DNA of 64,000 bases from Paenibacillus ferrarius (GTDB lineage: Bacteria > Bacillota > Bacilli > Paenibacillales > NBRC-103111), in NCBI RefSeq assembly GCF_002027705.1, contig NZ_MBTG01000073.1, positions 1 through 64,000 of the forward strand. The letters run 5' to 3'. The notes under the pieces are model-generated. The model saw only the letters and a program-made list of their open reading frames with translations. It was not told where the DNA came from and ran no database searches. This document shows, piece after piece, positions 1 to 9,500 of this stretch. The position numbers and the translations under genes are program-made. Position 1 is the stretch's first letter. Each line of letters starts with the position of its first letter.

Positions 1-320
1 GGAAGTACCGAGTAGTAGTTCCCAAAGGGCACAGACCCGTTACTAGAGCATCTCGGCCTCCACCTCTTGGACAGGTATAACGAAGGAATGTAAGGGCTGC
101 GACCCGTTGAGTCATGGGAGGGTAAACCACCAAGAGACCGTGGAGTCAAACGTGCACATATGGGAAAATGAGGAATTAATAACACTTCCTCTATTCCCGC
201 ATGCCCTCTTGATGATTTTAGAGAAACAGCTCCCTCATCTTCTAGAGAACCCTGCTTCAAGAATGATGTAATCCTACGAATGAGCGAGTATATGCAAGAA
301 AAACGCTAAGAACAGAGGGA
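1..320. other. Non-coding left edge, unassigned
   Basis: No convincing gene is visible. The first 170 bases are richer in G and C than the DNA after them and could be the edge of a structured RNA or a decayed mobile element, but no group II intron domain V, transposase end or terminal repeat can be recognised. A short open frame from base 3 ends in TAA after about 25 codons and could be the 3' end of a gene outside the window. The rest, to base 320, is AT-rich and shows nothing I can name. Confidence 0.3.
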
Positions 321-447
321 GGGAACTACAGTCCGCTATTTTGCTGTTTTCTGGGAAATTCAGCTCTTTTGGTGGAAATAAGACCCTGTAGTTCCGCTAT
401 TGCCCTAGCAACCCTGCTATTTGCCAAAATAGCGTCCTCTAGTTCCC
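321..447. repeat. Palindromic intergenic repeat with degenerate inverted ends
   Basis: The left end (321-342, GGGAACTACAGTCCGCTATTTT) is nearly the reverse complement of the right end (426-447), with three mismatches over 22 bases. The interior carries another degenerate copy of the same unit in reverse orientation, TGTAGTTCCGCTATT, near 391-405. No open frame lies inside. The structure resembles the short palindromic intergenic repeats seen in many copies in Paenibacillus-like genomes. Copy number cannot be judged from one window. Confidence 0.6.
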
Positions 448-479
448 TTAACAGGTTTTGTCGCTAATAAGAGACAGGG

Positions 480-495
480 CGGCGAAGCCGTTTTT
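480..495 (+). terminator. Short GC hairpin with T-run
   Basis: CGGC-GAA-GCCG is followed directly by TTTTT. The stem has only four base pairs but forms a tight GC tetra-pair with a U-tract, so it could stop transcription coming from the left before the chemoreceptor gene. It is weak evidence on its own. Confidence 0.3.
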
Positions 496-546
496 CTTAG
501 TTTTAACCTGATATCTATGTAAATGCCATTACTCGGAGGAACTTAC

Positions 547-2287
547 ATGCAAATATTAAAAATCATGGTGCGTATGCTCTTTCAACTGCCAAGTCGATCT
601 ATAGGCACAAAATTATTCCTCATCTTTTTTTGTTCCCTAGGTATGTCTGTTGCAGGTATGGGCATATTTTCTTCAAATATCGCTGAAAACGCAATCATAG
701 ATCTAATGAAAAAAAGCTCACAGGATTTAGTCACAACTGCTGGTGAAAAATTAGATATGAAGCAACAATTTTACGTAGATTTATCGAATCAACTCATAAG
801 TGATAGCACGTTTACTAAAAATTTATTTCAAATTTCTAATGCAGGGATAGGTAAGGCTGAGCTTCAACGAAGAACTTCCGAAATGAGAGATCTATTCGAC
901 CAGTTAGCGTTATCTGATCAGAGTATTCGGGATATCACACTCGTACCTGTTCAAAATTCACTTGAAATCATTAGTACGGAACGAGAAGGAGTGAATTCAA
1001 AGCTAAGAACGGCTAATTGGATTCAAACTATTCGTAGTGCGAACGGTAAGCCTGTCTGGATGCCTATTGAAGAAAAAGGGTATTTAGGCGATTCGCCCAA
1101 ACCCCTCTTTGCTTATGGGAGATTACTAGGGAAAAATAATGTTGGCTCTGATGATTTCATCTTACTTGTTCAAATAGAAGCTAACGTTTTACAATCGATG
1201 GTAGACGGCTTTAAACTTAGTGAAGGTGCTGAAACCCTTATTACAACGCAATCTGGCAAGATGATCTTGAGCAATAACAGGGTGTCGAACCTTCATGATG
1301 TTTCATTACCTGCGAATTCAACAGCTTCAGGTAGCTTCATAGATAAAAGCACCAGAGGATTGAATAATTTGCTTGCTTATCGCCAATCTGCAGTCAGTAA
1401 TTGGACCTTCATAGCGAGTGCACCGTTAGGTGAGTTAACCCATTCTGTTAGTAAAATTCAACATATGACTTATTTATTTATTGGGTTGAACATTCTCGTC
1501 GCATTGAGCGAGCGGCGCCATTGACTTGGCGTCCAACGCGGAGGAAGGTACTTCACGTATGGAACAAATGGGTAGGTCCTTATCGGATGTATTGTCGCTT
1601 CAATATAATATGGCAAGTTCAGCGCAAGAGGTAGATCATGTTTGCAGTGAGGGAGGAAGCTCGGTAACTGTTCTTTTACGTAACGTAGCACGGAAAGTTA
1701 CCAGTCTTCAGGAATCGGCAAGTTCCGTTCGCTCCATTCTGAAATTGTTGAAAGAGATTGCAAACTCCACGAAAGTATTGTCGCTAAATGCATCGATAGA
1801 GGCAACTAGAGCGGGCGCCGCAGGTGCAAGTTTCAAAGTCATTTCGAACGAAATACGTCAGCTGGCAGAACGATCAAATGCTTCCATAGGTGACGTGGGG
1901 CAATTTACGGATATTATATTACAAGAGGTAGAATCCACAGTAGGAGCGATATCGGATACACTTCCCTTTTTTCAAGATATGAATCAAGAGGTACATGGTG
2001 TATATAAATTATTTGCGAGAATTCAAGTAGAAATGAATCAGTTAATAACTCGTTCATCGGATGTTACAGTTTCCCTGGATAAATTAAACGATGTACAAAC
2101 GATACTTGGTCAAGCTATATTCGAAGTATCTGCAGTATCGCAACAATCATCAGCTTCAACAGAGCAAGTCGCCTCACTTTGTTCAACGCAGTTAACGATT
2201 GGTAATCAATTGTTGGAACTCTCCGCTAGGCTGAATCTGATATCTGGCCAATTAGAGAGACAAATGTCTTACTTTCAGACGGAATAA
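547..2287 (+). pseudogene. Methyl-accepting chemotaxis receptor, broken near 1500-1525
   Basis: Two adjacent frames make up one chemoreceptor. The first part (start ATG 547, chosen because GGAGGA at 536-541 sits 5 bases upstream; ends 1524) has a membrane segment near its N terminus, an extracellular sensor domain of roughly 270 residues and the beginning of a second membrane segment. It ends abruptly in SERRH. The second frame (about 1508-2287) carries the cytoplasmic signalling domain, including the hairpin tip LNASIEATRAGAAGASF. The HAMP linker expected between them is missing, so the break looks like an internal deletion with frameshift, not a single base slip. An intact version would sense an extracellular ligand and steer CheA; this copy should not signal. 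The neighbouring sugar-binding lipoprotein may have been its ligand partner (inference). Confidence 0.75.
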
Positions 2288-2310
2288 TTTTGTAGGGGGA
2301 ACATGAATTT

Positions 2311-3357
2311 ATGCATTTCAGTAAACTGAAAACGACGTTATTTGCACTTACGAAACTTATCATGACAATGAGCTTTCTATTGCTGTTCTTTGGCTGCGAG
2401 CAAGCTCAAGTAAAGGAGTCTGCTAATCATGTGGAGGAAGATAGTCATGTTGTTTCCATTGCGACTCCCATCAGTAAGGAACCCGTCGTAGGATTTTCAC
2501 AACTAGGTTCAGAAAGTGAGTGGCGAATTGCCAATTCGTCCTCAATTAAAAATTCCGCAATTGAGTCAGATGTTACACTCATATTTCAAAATGCAGAGCA
2601 ATCGCAAGAGAAGCAAATAGAGGCCATTCGAGAGTTTGTCAAACAGAAAGTCGATGTGATCGCCATTGCTCCTGTTGTGGAAACGGGATGGGACTATATA
2701 TTAAAAGAAGTTAAACAAGCAGGAATTCCAGTCATTATTATTGATCGCCTTGTCGATGTCACTGATCCATCACTGTATGTGACACATATTGGTTCTGATT
2801 TTTATGAGGAAGGTCGGAAAGCAGGGAAGTACTTATTGGATAAACTCCCCAAATCGAATAAACCTATAGGCATTGTTGAATTAAAAGGTACGGAGGGATC
2901 AACGCCATCCATTGCTCGGGGGAAGGGATTCCGTGACGTCATCTCTTCACGCTCTGATTTACAATTTTTGAAGAGTGAGAACGCGGATTTCACCGTTGCG
3001 AAAGGTAAAGAAGTAATGAAGAAATTTCTAAAAGAAAAAGGAAGGGACATTCGTGTCTTATATTCCCATAACGATGATATGACGTTCGGGGCCCTAGAGG
3101 CGATTGAAGAATACGGGTTAGTCCCGGGCAAAGATATTGTAGTCATCACCGTAGATGGAACTCGGAAAGCGCTCGAGAAGATGAATGAGGGCAAAATTAA
3201 TTTAGTCGTTGAGTGTAATCCGTTGCTGGGCCCTAATCTTATTCAAGCTGTGAAGGAAATTCTGAAAGGCAGCACCTTGCCTAAACGAATTGTTACGCCA
3301 GAAAATGTGTTTACACAGGTAACTGCGGCGGGTGAGATTGCAACTAGAAGTTATTAG
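2311..3357 (+). CDS. Periplasmic-binding-protein-like sugar lipoprotein (Peripla_BP_4, YtfQ/RbsB type)
   Basis: A 348-residue exported lipoprotein. The N terminus is a hydrophobic signal ending in a lipobox-like LLFFGC, with the Cys at about residue 29. The mature part has the two-lobed sugar-binding fold of the ribose/galactofuranose-binding family. Recognisable pieces are the first-lobe motif VGFSQLGSESEWR, the ligand-loop motif GTEGSTPSIARGKGF, and the hinge stretch YSHNDDMTFGALEAIEEYG followed by VITVDGTRKA. GGGGGA at 2295-2300 serves the ATG. No cognate permease or ATPase adjoins it; its only partner is the broken chemoreceptor 24 bases upstream. It may therefore have acted as a ligand sensor for chemotaxis rather than in transport, or it serves a transporter encoded elsewhere. 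Ligand unknown. Confidence 0.85.
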   Translation: MHFSKLKTTLFALTKLIMTMSFLLLFFGCEQAQVKESANHVEEDSHVVSIATPISKEPVVGFSQLGSESEWRIANSSSIKNSAIESDVTLIFQNAEQSQEKQIEAIREFVKQKVDVIAIAPVVETGWDYILKEVKQAGIPVIIIDRLVDVTDPSLYVTHIGSDFYEEGRKAGKYLLDKLPKSNKPIGIVELKGTEGSTPSIARGKGFRDVISSRSDLQFLKSENADFTVAKGKEVMKKFLKEKGRDIRVLYSHNDDMTFGALEAIEEYGLVPGKDIVVITVDGTRKALEKMNEGKINLVVECNPLLGPNLIQAVKEILKGSTLPKRIVTPENVFTQVTAAGEIATRSY

Positions 3358-3586
3358 AGGAAAAAAAGGAATGATTACCTAAATTTTGCGTTGTTTTTTT
3401 ACGGTAAATGTATACTTTTCAACGATCAAATATGGGGGAAATCTAGCATGTTTAATTCATAGAAATCTTCACTTTTGGAATAAGAAATTACATTCTGAAA
3501 TGATTACGTTTAAGTTAAACTGTAAACAGTAATTATCACAGCATAGTAATTTGTTACATACAAATTACTAAAAAGGAGTGTAATAA

Positions 3587-6500
3587 ATGGAAATGAAAAA
3601 GAAACATGTGAGGAGTCTTATGCATATGAGCAAGAAGCTAACCGTATTTTTATTAGCGCTTACATTATTGCTAAGTGTTGTACCAAGTGCTTCGATATAT
3701 GCGCAATCCAATGAAGACACCTTAGAGAACCCATTTATATGGGCTGATGTTCCAGACCTCGATGTGATCAGAGTAGGCGATGCTTATTATATGAGCAGCA
3801 CAACCATGCATATGAACCCTGGCGTTCCTATTATGAAATCATATGATCTCAAAAACTGGGAAATCGTCAATTATGTTTACGATATGCTTGCTGATAATGA
3901 TGAACAAGCACTTAGAAATGGAAAAGACAATTATGGGAAAGGTTCGTGGGCAAGCAGCCTAAGATATCATAATGGCAAATATTACGTAGCATTTCCTTCC
4001 TATGATACCGGCAAAACCTATATCTATCAAACAACAGATATAGAGAAGGGGCCATGGACCCATTCAGAGCTTGATGGCGTTTATCATGATATGTCATTGC
4101 TGTTTGATGATGATGGACGTGTCTATATGGTTTATGGCGGCGGTGATATTAAAGCAATTGAACTGACTCCAGACGCAACCGCAATCAAACCAGGCGGCCT
4201 TAATAAAGTCATTATTCCTAATGCAAGTCTAGTTGCAAGTACAGCGGAGAATGTCAGTCTTCCAGCTGAAGGCACGCATATCCAAAAAATTAACGGTAAA
4301 TATTACGTATTCAATATTACATGGCCTAAGAATTCTGGTCGTGTTGAAATCATGCATCGAGCAGACCGTATTGACGGTGTATATGAAGGCAAAGTTGCCT
4401 TAAACAATGCTGGTATTGCACAAGGCGGTATTATTGATACCGCTGATGGCAAATGGTATGCAATGTTGTTTGGAGACCGCGGCTCAGTCGGACGCATACC
4501 TTACCTAGTGCCAGTTACATGGAATGATGGTTGGCCAGTATTCGGCATTAACGGTACGGTTCCACAAAGTATGGCGATTCCCGTTATCGGTGCAGCATCT
4601 AAGAACAATTGGGTAGCTTCTGATGAATTCTATCAAAGCTCCCAAAAAATTGGGGCTTCGCATACCGTTATCAATACCTCATCTTCTTCAACCACATCAC
4701 CGACAGTGACAACACCTGTGACACCACTGCCTATAAATGAGGGAACAGAACTTTTGGTAAACGGTGGGATAGAGAACGGGTTAACACCATGGGAGAAACA
4801 TGATACTGCAACGGTTGCGGTAACAACAGATGAGCATTTTAGCGGAACCAATAGTTTATATATTAGCGGCAGGGGAGCTACGGGTGCTGGTGTGCAACAA
4901 TTTGTTACTGGAAAAATAAAAGCTGGGGCTATCTATAAATTTTCAGCGAAAGTGAAATATAACGCAGGTCCTGCTACGAAGCAATTCAATTTCGATATCC
5001 AAGATGGAGATTGGACGACGATCAAGATTATTGGATCAGGCGTTATGACCAAAGGTGAATGGGGAACAATTGAAGGAACCTATACAGTTCCGGCGGATGC
5101 AACCTTCACTCTACCGCGTATATTTATTGAGACAATTTGGACAGCAGCACAAGATCCCACGAATGATTTAATGAATTTCTATGCCGATGATATTTCTTTC
5201 GTGGATGTTACACCTGACGGGAATCTTTTGACGAATGGTAAGATGGAAAAGGGGCTAACTCCTTGGGAAAAACATGACACTGCAACGGTTGCGGTATCAA
5301 CGAATGAGCATTTTAGCGGCACCAACAGTTTATTTATTAGTGGAAGGGCAGCAACTGGAGCTGGCGTGCAACAGTTTGTTACCGGAAAAGTAACGGCTGG
5401 AAGTAAATATAAGTTTTCAGCGAAAGTGAAATATAACGCAGGTCCTGCTACGAGAGTATTTAATTTCGATATCCAAGATGGAGATTGGCAGACGATTAAG
5501 GTTCTTGGATCTGGCGTCATGACCAAAGGTGTATGGGGCACAATTGAAGGCACCTATACAGTTCCTGACAATGCTGTTTTTAATCAACCTCGTATATTTA
5601 TTGAAACTTCCTGGACAGCAGCGCAAGATCTGACGAATGATTTAATGGATTTCTATGTCGATGATATTTCCTTAATAGATGCTACGCCCACTGGCGGTTT
5701 GGATAAAGCGAAGAACGGGGAATATGATTACAATGGATCTAATCTTGGATTAGTATGGCAATGGAATCATAATCCCGATAATAACCACTGGTCCCTTACG
5801 GAGCGTCCTGGCTATCTAAGACTTACTACCGGAAGAAAGAGTACAAGTATTCTTGATGCCAGAAATACATTGACTCAGAGAACATTTGGTCCAGAAAGCT
5901 CAGGAAATGTTGCACTGGATATCAGCAAGATGAAGGATGGCGATTATGCGGGGCTCGCTGCATTCCAAAAGGAGTACGGGTTTGTAGGGATAAAAATGAG
6001 TGGGACTTCGAAATCCATTGTTATGGTGGATGGCAGTTCTGGAACGCCAGTTGAAAAAGCTAGTATTCCTGTCACTCAGGATAATGTATATTTTAAAATT
6101 GATTTTGACTATAAAAATCAGACAGATAAGGCTTATTTCTATTACAGCCTTAACGGCTTAACGTGGACTGCGATAGGGAATACGCTGCAAATGCATTATA
6201 CATTGCCTCATTTTATGGGCTATCGTTTCGGTTTATTCAACTATGCAACGAAAACAACAGGAGGTATTGTTGATTTTGACTATTTTAGAATAGATGATAA
6301 ATTGACAGGCACGAATTCGCCTGCAACAGTACTTCAAGCAAATTTAGCCAATGTACCGAATGTAATTGGAGTTCAGAATATCGAGCTGCAAGTTCCAGTC
6401 CAAATGAATGCCTTACCGAATGGGAATTATTCAGCAATCTCAGCTTCCTTGAATATACCGAAGGAGCTTACTGTAACGGGTGTAGACTTTAATAAGGCTA

Positions 6501-9500
6501 ATATTGTTGGAGATACTTCCTATACGTTTGCCAACAATCAATTGCTTTTACATGTAACTGGAAATACCGTAAACTTTGCAAACAATCAATCTTCTGATGT
6601 GTTCGCAACAATTAAGCTAAAGGTTAATGGTTTTGTCCCTGCTGATCAAACCGTTCAGATTAAGACGGATTACATCAAAGTTGATGGTGGAAATGTTCGA
6701 TACAATGTTAACAATACCGTTTCAAACATTGGATTAAAGCAACTGCCTACAAATGCATATGCCAAAATTCCAGGGTATGCGAACCCGCTTATGAGTCATA
6801 AATTAGGAGCAGATCCGTTTGCGATGGTTTATGACGGCAGAGTGTACATTTATATGTCAAGTGACGATTATGAGTATGATGCAAATGGAAAAATCAAAGA
6901 TAATTCATTTAGCAATTTGAATAGAATATTTGTGATTTCATCAGCTGATATGGTCAACTGGACAGATCATGGTGCAATCCCCGTAGCTGGAAAGAATAAT
7001 GTGAATAATGGCGCGGGTGTTGCCAAATGGGCAGATCTATCTTGGGCGCCAGCAGCAGCACATAAGAAAATTAATGGTGTAGATAAATTCTTCCTTTATT
7101 TCGCAAATGGTGCTAGTGGAATTGGTGTGCTCACTGCGGATAGTCCGATTGGTCCGTGGACTGATCCACTGGGCCAAGCGTTGATTACTAGTAACAGCCC
7201 TGGAGTTCCAGGTGTAGCATGGCTATTTGATCCAGCCGTATTGGTTGATGATGATGGAACTGGTTATCTCTATTTTGGTGGGGGTATACCAGGAGATCCG
7301 AATCCAACCCCAGAGCAAATTGCACATCCGAAAACGGCTAGAGTAGTGAAGTTAGCTGATGATATGATTCATATGGCAGGGGCAGCTGTTACAATTGATG
7401 CGCCTTATATGTTTGAAGATTCAGGTATTCACAAATACAATGGCAAATATTATTACTCTTATTGCTCTAATTTCTCTGGTACACACCCGGATGGAACACC
7501 TCCTCCAGGAGAAATTGCTTACATGGTAAGTGATAGTCCGATGGGTCCGTTTACTTACGTTTCACCGATCTTGAAAAACCCATCTGTATTCTTTGGCGTT
7601 GGCGGTAATAACCATCATGCGATTTTTGAATTTAATGATCAGTGGTATGTGGTCTACCATGCTCAAACGGTCAGTAAAGCTGTCGTAGGGGATGGCAAAG
7701 GATATCGTTCTCCTCATATTAATAAGGTTGAGTATTACGATAACGGATTAATTAAGGATATTAAGGGGGATATGAAAGGTGTATCCCAGATAGCAAATCT
7801 TGACCCGTATTCGCGAGTTGAGGCGGAAACGATTGCTTGGAACGCGGGTATACTTACTGAGGTGAGCACAGCGCCAGGTAACCCGCTAGCGAGCCTTAAC
7901 CTTGATGTTACAGATATCAATAATGGAGACTGGCTTGCTGTGTCAAACGCAGACTTCGGTGACAAAGGAGCAGCTTCATTTGAAGCGAACATGGCATCGA
8001 CAGTAGGCGGTAAAGTAGAAATACGTCTGGATAGTCCGATTGGTAAAGTTATTGGTACCCTTGATGTCGCTCCAACAGGTGGAGATCAAGTATGGCAGCT
8101 GCTGAAAACGGATGTGGAGAATGTCAAAGGTATTCATAATATCTTCTTTATGTTCTCTGGATCAGGAAGTAAGTTATTTAATATGGACTATTGGAAATTC
8201 AACGTGAAGGCACCAGGGCCTGTGGTCATTCCGTTAGAATCAGTCCATATCACAGGGGGAGCCCAATCGGTTACGGTGAATGATCAATTGACTTTTAACT
8301 CCATGATCAATCCATCTAGCGTAACGGGGGCAACTTATCTATGGGAAGTTAGTGGCGGTATTAGCATCATAGGAGACAACCGCAAGGATTCGGTAACAAT
8401 CAAAGGAACCAATGCGGGGACAGGTACACTTAAATTAACAGTTCTTGCGGGGGGGACGGAGAAGAAAGCCGAAACGACGATTACGGTATCTCCATCGAGC
8501 GTCGACCCTGTAGATTATTTACACTCAGTCACTATCACAGGCGGATCGCAATCGGTTACAGTTAATGATCAATTAACCTTTAACTCCATGATCAATCCAA
8601 CTAGTGTAACGGGTGCAACGTATCTATGGGAAGCAAGTGGTGGCATTAACATTGTAGGTGAAAGCAACCAAGTTACGGTTACAATCAGAGGAGTTTCTGC
8701 TGGTACGGGAACGCTTAAATTAACAGTCAATGCCGGAGGCACGAAAAAGACTGCCGAAACGACGATTACGGTGTCTCCATCGAGCGTCGACCCTGTCAAT
8801 CCTTTACAAGCAGTCACTATCACAGGTGGATCGCAATCGGTTACAGTGAATGATCAAATAACTTTTAACTCCATGATCAATCCAACTAGTGTAACAGGCG
8901 CAACGTATCTATGGGAAGCAAATGGTGGTATTAGCATTGTAGGCGAAAGCAACCAAGATAAAGTTACAATTAGAGGAGTATCTGCCGGTACGGGAACGCT
9001 TAAATTAACAGTCATCGCTGGAAGCACGAAGAAGACAGCCGAAACGATTATTACGGTGAGTCCTTTAAGTAGTGGTGGTGATGACAATAATCACAGCGGT
9101 AACAACGGTGGTAGCAGTACTACAACAACACCAGAGTCTAGCGGTAAAGAGGCAGACATTCTAGTAAATGGCAAGAAAGAGAGTGTAGGAAATACAGCGA
9201 CAACCCAAGCTAATGGCCAAACGGTCACGACTATTACAATTGACCAGATGAAATTGGTTCAATTGCTCGCAGCGGTAGGGGAAAAGGCTAACATTACTGT
9301 GCGAGTTACTAACAATTCCGATATTGTGATTGGGCAGCTGAACGCTCAGATGGTCAAAAGCTTGCAAGAAAATAAAGCAGATCTGGAGATTAAAACAGAT
9401 CGTGCAACGTATACCCTGCCTTCACAGCTGATCGATATTCCCGCGATCTCTGGTCAAGTCGGCAATTCAGTGGCTTTGCAAGACATTACGATACAAATTA

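Noticed and set aside
1..170. Possible group II intron or structured RNA fragment.
   Set aside because: No domain V, exon-binding pairing or reverse transcriptase frame could be identified, so I list it only as unassigned.
3432..3495. A fifth xylan-type box before the giant GH43 gene (GGGGG-AAATCT ... TTTAATTC).
   Set aside because: It has the G-run and a TTTAATT piece, but spacing differs, no cre-like element follows at the right place and the -10 is poor.
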